Shown here in pieces: positions 48,109 through 57,108 of a stretch of 64,000 bases of DNA (the stretch's first letter is position 1; every line of letters starts with the position of its first letter). The notes beneath the pieces were generated by a model, which worked only from the letters and a program-made list of their open reading frames with translations, was not told where the DNA came from and did not search any database. The DNA is taken from assembly GCF_004340945.1 (NCBI RefSeq), contig NZ_SLYD01000001.1:806001-870000 (forward strand), in the 5' to 3' direction. The stretch comes from Sphingomonas sp. PP-F2F-A104-K0414. Lineage in GTDB: Bacteria > Pseudomonadota > Alphaproteobacteria > Sphingomonadales > Sphingomonadaceae. The translations under genes and the position numbers were made by a program.

Positions 48109-48783
48109 TTACTGCCGCATGTCGTTCTGCGAGATCGGCACGATCTTCACCTCGACGCGACGGTTCGCCGCCCGGCCCGCATCGGTGTCGTTCGACGCGA
48201 TCGGCTGCGTTTCGCCGTACCCGCGCGTCCCGATGCGCGCAGTCTGCACGCCGTGACCCGCCAGATAATCCGCGACCGACCGCGCACGACGCTCCGACAG
48301 CGTCTGGTTGTACGCGTCGCTGCCAGTCGAATCGGTATGCCCGTACACGTCGATATACGTCTGGTTATACTGCGACAGCGTGTCGGCGACCTGGTCGAGC
48401 GTCCGCTGGAACTGCGGCTGCACGTTCGCGCTGTCATAGGCGAAGGTGATGCCCGACGGGATGTTGAGCACCAGGTCGTCGCCCTGGCGGATCACCTGCA
48501 CGTCGGTGCCGGCAGTGCGCGCGCGCAGGTCGCGTTCCTGCTTGTCCATGTACGCGCCGATCCCCGCCCCGGCGAGACCACCGATGCCCGCGCCGAGCAG
48601 CTTCTCGGTCCGGTCATGCCGTCCACCGACCACGTCGCCGAGCAGATAGCCGCCCAGCGCGCCACCGATACCGCCCAGTGCGGTCTTCGAGATCGTCTGG
48701 CGACCGGTCTCGGGATCGGTGGTGCAGCCGCTTGTAGCGATTAGTGCGGCGATCGCAGCACCTGCGAACATCTTGGTTTTCAT
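48109..48783 (-). CDS. OmpA-family lipoprotein, YiaD/Pal-like
   Basis: The 224-residue lipoprotein has a signal sequence with lipobox IATSGC, a glycine-zipper region (GGIGGALGGYLLGDVVGG ... GIGGLAGAGIGAY) and a C-terminal OmpA peptidoglycan-binding domain: ITFAYDSANVQP, YIDVYGHTDSTGSDAYNQTLSERRARSV and RGYGETQP with NRRVEVKI. It should tether the outer membrane to murein. GGGAGA precedes ATG 48783. Confidence 0.88.
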   Translation of the reverse strand: MKTKMFAGAAIAALIATSGCTTDPETGRQTISKTALGGIGGALGGYLLGDVVGGRHDRTEKLLGAGIGGLAGAGIGAYMDKQERDLRARTAGTDVQVIRQGDDLVLNIPSGITFAYDSANVQPQFQRTLDQVADTLSQYNQTYIDVYGHTDSTGSDAYNQTLSERRARSVADYLAGHGVQTARIGTRGYGETQPIASNDTDAGRAANRRVEVKIVPISQNDMRQ

Positions 48784-48978
48784 AGATAATCTCCCTGGGA
48801 CATGATGGATGACGGCATTTCGCCCGATACCGCCGATAACCCGGTGTCACGACGATTGTTCCGCCTGCGCACTGAACCGAGCCTGACCATCTTCGCGGTC
48901 CGATGTCGAGTATGCGCAAGCCAGTACGTAAGGACGGTTGTGCGACGGACCGTTGTCCTGCAAAGAGCGCCTGAGCCA

Positions 48979-50280
48979 ATGGCACCGCTTCCCCCCTTCC
49001 CCTGGATCGACGTCGCGATCATCCTCGCGCTCGTCGCGTTGAACGGCGTGTTCGCGATGAGCGAACTCGCGATCGTCTCCGCACGCAAAGCGCGGCTCGA
49101 GGCGATGGCGCGCCAGGGCAAGAAGGGCGCGCGCGCCGCGCTGGTTCTTGCGGCAGACCCGGGCAAGTTCCTTTCGACCGTCCAGATCGGCATCACGCTG
49201 ATCGGTATCCTGGCGGGCGCCTATTCGGGCTCCAGCTTGGGCATGCCGACCGCTGCAAGGTTGCAGGCGTGGGGGCTGTCCGCCTCGACCGCCGAGACCG
49301 TCGGGTTCGCGATCGTCATCGGTTTGACCACGTACGCGTCGCTGATCATCGGCGAGCTCGTCCCCAAGCAGTTCGCGCTGCGGGCGCCCGAGGCAATCGC
49401 GTCGTTCATGGCGCCGGTGATGCGCTGGCTCGCGATCGGCACCGCGCCGATCGTGCTGGTGCTCGATTCGACCAGCGCGCTGATATTCCGTGCGCTCCGC
49501 CTCAACCGTGAATCGGAAGAGCACGTCACCGCCGAAGAACTCCACATGATCGTCGCCGAGGCGTCGAAATCGGGGATCATCGAGGAGCATGAACGCTCGA
49601 TCATCTCGGGCGTCGTTCGCCTCGCGGATCGCCCGGTCCGCGAAGTGATGACGCCGCGTACCGAAATCGACTGGCTCGACTGCGACTGGGGTCCCGACGA
49701 AATCCGCGAGACGTTGCTTGCGTCGCAGCATACGCGGCTGCCGGTAGGCGAAGGTTCGATCGATGCGGTCAAGGGCGTCGTCCAGGCGCGCGACATCGCC
49801 GCCGCACTTTTCCGCAGCGAGCCGATCGACCTGCGCGCCTTGATGCGGAAAGCACCCGTCGTGATCGACCAGATCGACGCGATGGACGCGCTGCTCGCAC
49901 TGCGCGAAGCCGAAGTGCCAATGGCGCTGATCCACGACGAATACGGACATTTCGAAGGCATCGTCACGCCGGCGGATCTGCTCGCGGCGATCGCAGGCGA
50001 GTTCAAGTCGGACTCGGATCCGGACGATGCGCCGTCCGTCGTGGTGCGCGACGACGGCTCTTTGCTGGTGGCAGGCACGATGGCGGCGGATTCGCTCGCC
50101 GATCGCCTCGGCATCGACCTGCCTGAAGACCGCGACTACGCGACCGTGGCGGGACTGGCGCTGTCGGTGTTTCGCCATCTGCCGGGTGAGGGCGAGAGCT
50201 TTGTCGAGCAGGGCTGGAAGTTCGAGATCGTCGATCTGGATGGGCGGCGCATCGACAAGTTGTTGGTGAGCGAAGTCTGA
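48979..50280 (+). CDS. CorC/HlyC-type hemolysin family transporter-associated protein
   Basis: The protein is about 433 residues and contains a CNNM/DUF21 transmembrane domain (VAIILALVALNGVFAMSELAIV, ISTVQIGITLIGILAGAYSG-like helices). Two CBS-type repeats follow (VMTPRTEIDWLD, FEGIVTPADLLAAIAGE), and the C-terminal CorC_HlyC domain has AGTMAADSLADRLGIDLPEDRDYATVAGL. Family members modulate Mg2+/Co2+ export or efflux, despite the hemolysin name. ATG 48979 starts MAPLPPFPW immediately before the first TM; upstream sequence (to 48802) is unlikely to be coding. The gene is divergent from the OmpA lipoprotein. Confidence 0.83.
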   Translation: MAPLPPFPWIDVAIILALVALNGVFAMSELAIVSARKARLEAMARQGKKGARAALVLAADPGKFLSTVQIGITLIGILAGAYSGSSLGMPTAARLQAWGLSASTAETVGFAIVIGLTTYASLIIGELVPKQFALRAPEAIASFMAPVMRWLAIGTAPIVLVLDSTSALIFRALRLNRESEEHVTAEELHMIVAEASKSGIIEEHERSIISGVVRLADRPVREVMTPRTEIDWLDCDWGPDEIRETLLASQHTRLPVGEGSIDAVKGVVQARDIAAALFRSEPIDLRALMRKAPVVIDQIDAMDALLALREAEVPMALIHDEYGHFEGIVTPADLLAAIAGEFKSDSDPDDAPSVVVRDDGSLLVAGTMAADSLADRLGIDLPEDRDYATVAGLALSVFRHLPGEGESFVEQGWKFEIVDLDGRRIDKLLVSEV

Positions 50281-50382
50281 GGACTCCGCCGGGCGTGGGT
50301 GCTTGGGCGAAGTTCAGATGCAAAACCGGCGTACAGATACTTCTGATCCGCTCCGCTCCGGCTGGCGAGACTTCCTAACAAC

Positions 50383-50467
50383 CGTCATCCCAGCGAAAGC
50401 TGGGATCTCCCCGTTTTGCGCGCGACGGATCCCAATTGGGAGACCCCAGCGTACGCTGGGGTGACGG
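50383..50467. repeat. REP-like element, family A
   Basis: The left arm TCCCAGC-GAAA-GCTGGGA and right arm CCCCAGCGTACGCTGGGG flank a spacer of about 40 bases ending in TGACGG. The right arm's loop is TA between GCG and CGC stems. Confidence 0.85.
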
Positions 50468-50546
50468 GCTTTTGTACGGTACCGGAGGGGCGGATTGATG
50501 GTTTTCTCGCCGCCTGCTCGGTTCGCAGACCGTCCTGATTCCCTTC

Positions 50547-50745
50547 CGTTCGTCCTGAGTAGCTGCTGAGCTTGTCGAAGCCGCGTATCGAAGGATGGGT
50601 GGGCGCTCGGAACCCATGCTTCGATACGAGCCCTCGATACGCTCCTGACGGAGCTACTCGGTCTCTACCCAGCACGAACGGAGAAGGGCGGCCGATATCG
50701 TGGTCTTGGTCCGCGCGCAGATATCTGCTCAGCACGAACGGAAAG
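50547..50745. repeat. REP-like element, family G (CGTTCGTCCTGAG type)
   Basis: The left boundary is CCGTTCGTCCTGAG ... GCTGAGCTTGTCGAAG. The inner inverted pair CGTATCGAAG ... CTTCGATACG is followed by GCTCCTGACGGAGCTACTCGG and two copies of CAGCACGAACGG. Sequences of this kind are common intergenic repeats in sphingomonads, known to me from memory. Confidence 0.8.
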
Positions 50746-50769
50746 GGGATGGTAAGCCTCTGCTCTCGT

Positions 50770-51927
50770 TTACGGGCGAATCTCGGCCTCGGTCTTTGCG
50801 TTGACGGCTGGAGCCGCAACCGCGGGGTCAACTCCGGGTTCACCAACGGCAGGCGCGCTGGAACTCTCCGCCGGTACTTCCGAAACCGGCTTAGCCCCCG
50901 GCTCCAGGTCGCTCGGTACGAACGGCACGACACTTGGCGGTGGCCCGGACATGCCCGCAGGATCACCCTCGACGCGGCCGTGGAGATGGTCGATCTCCGC
51001 CTGCCGCCGGTTGAGATAGAAGGCCCGCGTCGCTGCGTACGGATCGGGCGAGTTGTCGTGCAGGTCCTTCAGCGTCTGGTCGAACTCCGACCGATGATCT
51101 AGCGCGCCGAGGATACCCGCCGGCACCGTGTACGACGTGCTGGTGAACGGATGACCGACGCCGACCGGCAGGATCAGGCGATCGACCGCGCCGCCCAACA
51201 GGTCGCGGATCGTCGTCGGCCCGACGATCGGCAGGAACAGGAACGGGCCATTCTTTACCCCGTAATAGCCGAGCGTGTTGGCAAACCCGTTCGAGCGCCT
51301 CGGCAAATGGAACGGCTTGCGCTTTGCCATGTCGAGCACACCCGCCACGCCGATGGTCGTGTTGATCGCGAACCGCCCGACCGTCTCCGCCGCCTTGCCC
51401 GGCTTGAACTGCAACAGGAAGTTCAGGAAGACGATCGGCTCGCGCAGATTGTATAGGAAATTGTGGATGCCGCGGCGGATCGGGCTCGGCACGTTGTTCT
51501 TGTAGGTCCGCGCGACCGGCCCGATCACGGCGTCGTCGACCTTCTGCGTCACCGCGAACGACTCGGCGTTGACCGCGCGCAACGGATCTCCCGCGGTCTC
51601 CTTGCGGCCTGTGACGACGATATCCTTGGGGATGTCGTTGGGAGTCCGCTGGGCAGGCGGGGTCCCCAACGGCGCGGGGCCGACCGGCGGAATGTCCTGC
51701 GTCGGCAGCCCCTGGGGAAAAATCTCGATCGCCGGCAGCGACACGGCCAGAGCAAGTGGCGAAACCGCTATCGACGCGGCGGCCGGGAAGTCACCCGCGA
51801 AGGGCGACAGCACCGCGCCGGCCAGCGCCGCACTTGCGGCATCGCCGGGCAACGATATCGGCGCGGCCGTCACGTGAACGGGGGCAGCCGTCAACAGCAT
51901 TGCGCTCATCGTTACCAGCATGTGCAC
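50770..51927 (-). CDS. mlaA: MlaA (VacJ)-family protein without a lipobox
   Basis: The 385-residue protein has the MlaA core at about residues 130-290: NNVPSPIRRGIHNFLYNLREPIVFLNFLLQ, GRFAINTTIGVAGVLDMA, NTLGYYGVKNGPFLFLPIVGPTTIRDLLGGAVD and YRAT-type helices. MlaA removes phospholipids from the outer leaflet and passes them to MlaC. Unusual points: no cysteine anywhere, so no acylated lipobox; a Pro/Ala-rich N-terminal extension containing DIVVTGRKE, a TonB-box-like segment; and a Pro/Ala/Glu-rich tail. The GTG at 51927 is favoured; ATG 51921 is possible. Confidence 0.82.
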   Translation of the reverse strand: MHMLVTMSAMLLTAAPVHVTAAPISLPGDAASAALAGAVLSPFAGDFPAAASIAVSPLALAVSLPAIEIFPQGLPTQDIPPVGPAPLGTPPAQRTPNDIPKDIVVTGRKETAGDPLRAVNAESFAVTQKVDDAVIGPVARTYKNNVPSPIRRGIHNFLYNLREPIVFLNFLLQFKPGKAAETVGRFAINTTIGVAGVLDMAKRKPFHLPRRSNGFANTLGYYGVKNGPFLFLPIVGPTTIRDLLGGAVDRLILPVGVGHPFTSTSYTVPAGILGALDHRSEFDQTLKDLHDNSPDPYAATRAFYLNRRQAEIDHLHGRVEGDPAGMSGPPPSVVPFVPSDLEPGAKPVSEVPAESSSAPAVGEPGVDPAVAAPAVNAKTEAEIRP

Positions 51928-52096
51928 TCATCGCCCTGTTATCCGCCGCTCTCCTACATCGAGATGCGGCGCGCCCGACATGCCCGTCGGCGCGCGTGGA
52001 GCATAGAGCCAATCGTCATTTCCGCCGAGGGTCGCGGTTAACTGATCAGGCCAGCGGCACACCTTCGATGCGTTGTCATGCGTCCGAGTGCGTGGC

Positions 52097-52897
52097 TCAC
52101 AGCTTGCCGAACACCGCCTCGAACCCGGCCTTGTCGCCCGCCGCGAGTAACCGCGCCTGCTCGATCCAGCGATCTCGGCCCATCCGTCCGGTGAAGTTGC
52201 CGAGTTGCGCGTCGATCCGCTGCGCCTCGCTCTCCGACAGCGCCGCCATTTGGCCGATCGTTGCAACGCCGAGCGCGCCGAGCTGCGCGGCGACCTTCGG
52301 GCCGAGTCCCTTCAACTGCGTGACGGGATCGTCTGCATAGGATGGTGTTGGCTGTGGCGACCCGATGGGTGCGGGCGCTGGCGCGATCGGGGCGGGTTCG
52401 AACGATGTCGGCGGCGCCATTTCGGTTGCCGGGCTGGCGTCCAGCGGCGCGGCGGCGGCGATCGGTTCGTCCGCCAGACGATCGGGTATTGGCGCTACGT
52501 CAGAGTCGGGCGTGTCGGCGATCGGCGCAGGCGCAGGCGCAGTACGAACCGCGGGCGTGTGCTCGGGTTGGGGCTGGATCGAGGTCTGGGCCTGGACCGG
52601 GGGCTGGGGCGGCGTAACCGGGGCCACCGTCTGCGCCTGTACCTGGGACTGCGAGGCCGTGCGCGTTTCGGGTTCAGCGTCGATCGGCGCGGGGGGAACG
52701 CCGGCCTCCTTGGCGTTGGCGATCACGTCGTGCGTGGCCTTGGTGCGGCTGCGCTTGGCCCGGATGCCCCAGATCAGGCCGATCACGACGAGGATCGCCA
52801 CCACGGCGATGATCGTGAAGTGGATCGCGGTCAGCGTGGCGATGCCGTCGGGCAGCAGGCTGAGACCTGAGGCGGAAGTCGCGGAAGTTTCGTTCAT
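52097..52897 (-). CDS. Membrane protein with proline-rich linker and C-terminal HhH domain
   Basis: The 266-residue protein has one TM near the N-terminus (LTAIHFTIIAVVAILVVIGLIW), a cationic juxtamembrane patch (RAKRSRTK), a long Pro/Ala/Gln-rich linker (about residues 70-200) and a C-terminal helix-hairpin-helix-like domain, TQLKGLGPKVAAQLGALGVATIGQ. The domain resembles the flap/helix-hairpin-helix region of DNA-binding proteins such as polymerase/XPF-type HhH repeats; the topology suggests a membrane-tethered nucleic acid binder. ATG 52897 is the start; upstream codons lack support. The function is not known. Confidence 0.6.
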   Translation of the reverse strand: MNETSATSASGLSLLPDGIATLTAIHFTIIAVVAILVVIGLIWGIRAKRSRTKATHDVIANAKEAGVPPAPIDAEPETRTASQSQVQAQTVAPVTPPQPPVQAQTSIQPQPEHTPAVRTAPAPAPIADTPDSDVAPIPDRLADEPIAAAAPLDASPATEMAPPTSFEPAPIAPAPAPIGSPQPTPSYADDPVTQLKGLGPKVAAQLGALGVATIGQMAALSESEAQRIDAQLGNFTGRMGRDRWIEQARLLAAGDKAGFEAVFGKL

Positions 52898-52960
52898 TCC
52901 TATACCGTAGCGCCGCGCGCTGCGGGCGGCGAGATCAAATCGGCTGGCTCGTACCTGACG

Positions 52961-53085
52961 ATCCTCCCCCGCAAGGGGGAGGTGTCGCTGAAGGTGGCGG
53001 AGGGGGAGGTCACGGAACAGGGGTTTTCGCTTTCCTCCCCCACCGTCTGGCAAGCGCCAGCCACCTCCCTCTGGCGGGGGAGGAT
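52961..53085. repeat. REP-like element, family C
   Basis: The left arm CCTCCCCC-GCAA-GGGGGAGG is followed by TGTCGCTGAAGG and G-rich spacers. The right arm is CACCTCCCTCTGGCGGGGGAGG. It sits between purD and the HhH membrane protein gene. Confidence 0.85.
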
Positions 53086-53095
53086 AAGGACTGGA

Positions 53096-54361
53096 TTACG
53101 CGCCGCGCGCGATCTCGCGCCAGCCAATGTCGCGGCGGTAGAAGCCTTCCGCGAAATCGATCGCCTCGACCGCGCGGTAGGCGTTCGCCTGCGCCGTTGC
53201 GACATCGTCGCCGGTCGCGGTCACCGCGAGCACGCGACCGCCCGCCGCGACCAGCCCGCCGTCCTCAAGACGCGTGCCCGCATGGAACACCGTGCCGCCC
53301 GCCGCCCGTGCCGAATCCAGTCCGACGATCGACCCGCCCGCCTTGGGCGTACCCGGATAGCCGTCCGCCGCCATCACCACGGTCAGCGCGGTCTCGTCGC
53401 TGAACTTCGCCGCCGGCATCTCGCTGAGCCGCCCTTCCGCGGTCGCCAGCATGGTCGCGAGCAGATCACCTTGGAAGCGCATCATCAGCACCTGCGTCTC
53501 GGGATCGCCGAACCGCGCGTTGTATTCGATCAGCTTCGGCCCCTGCGGCGTCAACATCAGCCCGGCATATAGCACGCCTGAGAACGGCATGTTCTCCGCC
53601 GCCATCGCCGCCACCGTCGGCGCGACGATCTCGTCGATCGCGCGCTTCTCCAGCGTAGGCGTCAGCACGAGCGCAGGGCTGTACGCGCCCATCCCGCCAG
53701 TGTTCGGCCCGGTATCGCCCTCGCCCACGCGCTTGTGATCCTGCGCCGAGCCGAACGGCATCAGCGACACGCCATCGGTCAGCACGAAGAGGCTCGCCTC
53801 CTCGCCTTCGAGGAACTCCTCGATCACCGCCTCGGCTTCCCCGTCGGCGAACAGCGCGTCAAGCGCGGCATCGGCTTCGGCCGCGCTGAAGGCGATGACG
53901 ACGCCCTTGCCCGCGGCGAGACCGTCCGCCTTGATGACCACCGGCAGCGAGAAGGTGCGGGCGAGCGCGGCATCTGCCTCTTCGCGCGTTTTCACACGGA
54001 CATAGCCCGCGGTCGGGATCCCGGCGCGCAGGCACAGATCCTTGGTGAAGCCTTTCGAACCCTCCAACTGCGCCGCCGCCTTCGACGGCCCGAACACAGG
54101 GATATCCGCGGCGCGCAAACTATCGGCCAACCCATCGACCAGCGGTGCCTCCGGTCCGATTACGACCAACCCGACCGCATGCTCTCGCACGAACGCCGTG
54201 ACGGCGGCGTGGTCCGTCGCATCCAGCGGCACGAGCGTCGCAAGCCGTGCGATCCCGGGGTTGCCCGGCGCGGCATACAGCGTATCGAGGCCGCGAGATT
54301 GCACCAGCTTCCACGCGAGCGCATGTTCGCGACCCCCCGAGCCCAGCAGCAGGACGTTCAT
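53096..54361 (-). CDS. purD: Phosphoribosylamine-glycine ligase
   Basis: The 421-residue ATP-grasp enzyme forms GAR from PRA, glycine and ATP. The N-terminus [17 protein letters not shown] is diagnostic. It continues with [17 protein letters not shown], the ATP-grasp loop [42 protein letters not shown] and [16 protein letters not shown] 54361 has GGGA upstream. The start codon overlaps that of xseA on the opposite strand (CATG), so the two genes share a divergent core. Its 3' end abuts a family C element. Confidence 0.95.
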   Translation of the reverse strand: MNVLLLGSGGREHALAWKLVQSRGLDTLYAAPGNPGIARLATLVPLDATDHAAVTAFVREHAVGLVVIGPEAPLVDGLADSLRAADIPVFGPSKAAAQLEGSKGFTKDLCLRAGIPTAGYVRVKTREEADAALARTFSLPVVIKADGLAAGKGVVIAFSAAEADAALDALFADGEAEAVIEEFLEGEEASLFVLTDGVSLMPFGSAQDHKRVGEGDTGPNTGGMGAYSPALVLTPTLEKRAIDEIVAPTVAAMAAENMPFSGVLYAGLMLTPQGPKLIEYNARFGDPETQVLMMRFQGDLLATMLATAEGRLSEMPAAKFSDETALTVVMAADGYPGTPKAGGSIVGLDSARAAGGTVFHAGTRLEDGGLVAAGGRVLAVTATGDDVATAQANAYRAVEAIDFAEGFYRRDIGWREIARGA

Positions 54362-55796
54362 GCCCGATCCCTTTTCCGATGAATTGTCCAGCGACATGGT
54401 GGCAAACATGGGGCGGCTGGTAGCCGAGCCGGTCGCCGGCGACAACGCACTCGCCATGTCGGTCGGCGAACTCGCGTTCAAGCTGAAGCGGATGGTCGAG
54501 GGCGAGTTCGGCCATGTCCGCCTGCGTGGCGAGATCTCCGGGTGGAAGCGCGTCGCCTCCGGGCATTGCTACATGTCGTTGAAAGACGACCAGGCGGTGA
54601 TCGACGGCGTCATCTGGAAGGGCAATGCGTTGAGCCTCGCGTTCGTGCCGCAGGACGGCATCGAGGTGATCGCGACCGGCAAGCTCACCACCTATCCCGG
54701 CCGCTCGAAATACCAGATCGTCATCGAGCGGATGGAGCTGGCCGGCGCCGGCGCGCTGATGGCGCTGCTCGAGAAACTGAAGGCGAAGCTCGCGGGCGAG
54801 GGGCTGTTCGACGGCACGCGGAAAAAGCGGCTGCCGTTCATGCCGAAGGTGATCGGCGTCGTCACCTCGGGCACCGGTGCGGTGATCCGCGACATCCTCC
54901 ACCGGCTCGAGGATCGCTGCCCGACGCACGTCATCGTCTGGCCGGTCAAGGTGCAGGGCGAAGGCTCCGCCGCCGAGATCGCCGCCGCGGTCCGCGGGTT
55001 CGACGCGATCGTGCCCGGCGGCCCGGTGCCGCGCCCCGACCTCGTCATCGTCGCACGCGGCGGCGGCTCGGTCGAGGATCTGTGGTCGTTCAACGAGGAG
55101 GTCGTCGTCCGCGCGGTCGCCGCCTGCACGATCCCGATCATCTCCGCCGTAGGCCACGAGACCGACACGACCTTGTGCGATTTTGCCGCCGACCTCCGCG
55201 CGCCGACGCCGACCGCCGCCGCCGAGATCGCGGTGCCCGTGCTCGCCGACCTGCGCCTCACGATCGACAGCCACCGCAACCGCACTGAGCGCTGCGCGCG
55301 CCGCCACGTCGAGCGTGGTCGCGAGCGGCTAGATGCGCTCGCGCGCCTGCTGCCGAAGCGCGACCAGTTGCTCGGGCCGCAGCGCCAGCGCGCAGACGAT
55401 TTCGGCCAGCGCCTCGATCGCGGGCTGGAGCGTCGCCTGACGCTCGCGCGCGGCAGTCTCGATCGCTCGGGCGCCGCGCTCCGCCCGGCCACGCTGGAAC
55501 GCAAACTCGAAGCGAAGCGCGCGCAACTCGATGCAACCTGGCGCCTCGTCCAGTCGCTCAACCCCGACGCGATCCTCGACCGCGGCTATGCTCGCGTCAC
55601 CGCCCGCCCCGGCGGCGAGACGCTTGCCTCCGCCAAATCGGCGCGCGACGCGGGGACGCTGACGCTTCACTTCCGCGACGGCGTGCTGGACGCGGTCACG
55701 GACACCGGTCTTGAGCGCCCCGCCGCCAAAACCTATGCTGCTCCCAAGGCGAAGGCCGCGCCCGACCCGGCGCCACGCCAGCCCACCCTGCTGTAA
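54360..55796 (+). CDS. xseA: Exodeoxyribonuclease VII, large subunit
   Basis: The 478-residue nuclease subunit degrades single-stranded DNA together with XseB. Landmarks are the OB-fold [48 protein letters not shown], the catalytic-region motifs [38 protein letters not shown] and [27 protein letters not shown] helical C-terminus follows. ATG 54360 with AGGA upstream is consistent with remembered sphingomonad homologues beginning M(S/P)DPF. ATG 54396 or 54408 would avoid the start overlap with purD. No xseB is nearby. Confidence 0.92.
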   Translation: MPDPFSDELSSDMVANMGRLVAEPVAGDNALAMSVGELAFKLKRMVEGEFGHVRLRGEISGWKRVASGHCYMSLKDDQAVIDGVIWKGNALSLAFVPQDGIEVIATGKLTTYPGRSKYQIVIERMELAGAGALMALLEKLKAKLAGEGLFDGTRKKRLPFMPKVIGVVTSGTGAVIRDILHRLEDRCPTHVIVWPVKVQGEGSAAEIAAAVRGFDAIVPGGPVPRPDLVIVARGGGSVEDLWSFNEEVVVRAVAACTIPIISAVGHETDTTLCDFAADLRAPTPTAAAEIAVPVLADLRLTIDSHRNRTERCARRHVERGRERLDALARLLPKRDQLLGPQRQRADDFGQRLDRGLERRLTLARGSLDRSGAALRPATLERKLEAKRAQLDATWRLVQSLNPDAILDRGYARVTARPGGETLASAKSARDAGTLTLHFRDGVLDAVTDTGLERPAAKTYAAPKAKAAPDPAPRQPTLL

Positions 55797-55811
55797 AGAA
55801 GAGTTTTAGCA

Positions 55812-56012
55812 ATGCTGATGTCCAACTCCGACCGCGCCGCGCGGCTGCACTATATGGCCAACGGTTTCCGCGTCCTCAGCCCCGGCGACCACGTGGCGTG
55901 CGCCGCGACCGGCCACCGTATCGCGCTCGAAGACCTGCGCTACTGGAGCGTCGCGCGGCAGGAAGCCTATTCCACCGCCGCCGCCGCCAGCGAAGCGATG
56001 GCCCCGCGATGA
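55812..56012 (+). CDS. DUF2093 domain protein
   Basis: The 66-residue protein is MLMSNSDRAARLHYMANGFRVLSPGDHV... with ALEDLRYWSV near the end. It is a small alphaproteobacterial family with one Cys in VACAATGH and no signal. ATG 55812 or 55818 may be the true start; the upstream AAGAAGAG is a plausible ribosome site. It overlaps the next gene by ATGA, linking it to an M23 peptidase. The function is unknown. Confidence 0.8.
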   Translation: MLMSNSDRAARLHYMANGFRVLSPGDHVACAATGHRIALEDLRYWSVARQEAYSTAAAASEAMAPR

Positions 56013-56851
56013 TCCGGGCGGCGGCGCTCATCCTGCTGGCCGCGACCAGCGCCACCGCCCAGCAAGCGCCGCCGCCAACTACCGCAACTGCGAGCCCCTT
56101 TCGCTGGACCGGCACGCTCAGCCAGGGCGGGCTGATCCTCGGGACCGCCCCCGCCGGAACGCGCACCGTCATGCTGAACGGCAAGCCGATCGCGCTGGCC
56201 CCCGACGGCCGCTTTCTCGCCGGCTTCGACCGCGACGCCGGCCCGCAGGCCATGCTCAGTGCGACACTTGCCGACGGACGCATGATCCAGCAGCCGCTGA
56301 CGATCGCACCCCGAAGCTGGGACATCTCGCGGCTGTCCACCCTGCCCAAATATCCCGTTCCGGAAGCGGAATTCACGCGCATCCGCCCTGGCGAACTTGC
56401 CGAGATCAAGGCCGCACGACAAGGATCCGCAGTGTCCGACGGATGGCGGCAGACGTTCGCGTGGCCGGTGACGGGTCGGATCTCGACGCTGTTCGGGTCG
56501 CAACGCATCTACCGCAATGGCGAGGCGGGGTCCTATCATTCGGGGATCGACATCGCGCGCGAGACGGGCACGGTCGTGCGCGCGCCAGCCAATGGCGTCG
56601 TGATCCTGGCCGCAGATCACCCGTTCACGCTGGAGGGCAATCTGCTGATGATCGACCACGGCATGGGCCTCAACAGCGCGTTCCTGCACCTGTCACGCAT
56701 CGACGTGAAACCCGGCAATCACGTGACAAAAGGGCAACCGATCGGCGCGGTCGGGATGACCGGCCGCGCCACCGGTCCGCATCTCCACTGGAGCCTGCGC
56801 TGGAACGACGCGAAACTCGATCCGCTGCTGGTGGCCGGCGAAATAGGGTAA
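56009..56851 (+). CDS. M23 family metallopeptidase, exported
   Basis: The 280-residue protein has a signal peptide (AAALILLAATSATAQ), a short beta-domain (about residues 30-130) and a C-terminal LytM domain: SYHSGIDIARETG (HxxxD), LMIDHGMGLNSAFLHLSRI and GPHLHWSLRW (HxH). The zinc residues are intact, indicating an endopeptidase or amidase activator acting on peptidoglycan. The ATGA overlap couples it to the DUF2093 protein upstream. An upstream methionine at 55898 lies inside the DUF2093 gene in another frame and is discounted. Confidence 0.85.
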   Translation: MIRAAALILLAATSATAQQAPPPTTATASPFRWTGTLSQGGLILGTAPAGTRTVMLNGKPIALAPDGRFLAGFDRDAGPQAMLSATLADGRMIQQPLTIAPRSWDISRLSTLPKYPVPEAEFTRIRPGELAEIKAARQGSAVSDGWRQTFAWPVTGRISTLFGSQRIYRNGEAGSYHSGIDIARETGTVVRAPANGVVILAADHPFTLEGNLLMIDHGMGLNSAFLHLSRIDVKPGNHVTKGQPIGAVGMTGRATGPHLHWSLRWNDAKLDPLLVAGEIG

Positions 56852-56930
56852 GACGGCGGGCTTACATTATTACAACTCCGATCGCGCGAAATTGCTATTA
56901 TTACCGAGCGGAAAAAAAGAGGCAGCTTTC

Positions 56931-56958
56931 GTGTCATTTTTGACACTGGTTGCAACCA
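56931..56958 (+). promoter_or_regulatory. Adjacent palindromes and -35-like box upstream of TonB receptor gene
   Basis: GTGTCA-TTTT-TGACAC (56931-56946) is a perfect inverted repeat, followed directly by the 12-base perfect palindrome TGGTTGCAACCA (56947-56958). A consensus -35 TTGACA sits inside at 56940-56945, but no good -10 was found at the correct spacing. The sites resemble operators of LacI-type regulators in form. About 150 bases of leader follow before the receptor start. Confidence 0.4.
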
Positions 56959-57108
56959 AAAATGAACGATGCGTCATGCCTGTCTTTACACGCTGGGCGC
57001 CCACCTGCATTCTTAACCCATGTCCTCGGCACGCTTGCAAAGCAGCAGTTGAGGTGTTTTCGCAGCCGATCGTCAGGGCGGTCGGTGCGCAATGCAAGGG
57101 GTTCAGTC

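Larger units (their letters stand above)
50281..50769. other. Gene-free region holding repeats A and G
   Basis: The 489-base gap between convergent genes holds a family A element (50383-50467) and a family G element (about 50547-50745). Between them and at the ends nothing else recognisable was found. Confidence 0.75.

Noticed and set aside
50572..51102. 176-codon plus-strand frame
   Set aside because: Runs through the family G repeat and then antisense to mlaA; no motif or start signal.
53197..53403. Plus-strand frame inside purD
   Set aside because: Antisense to purD, composed of Arg/Pro/Ser without motifs.
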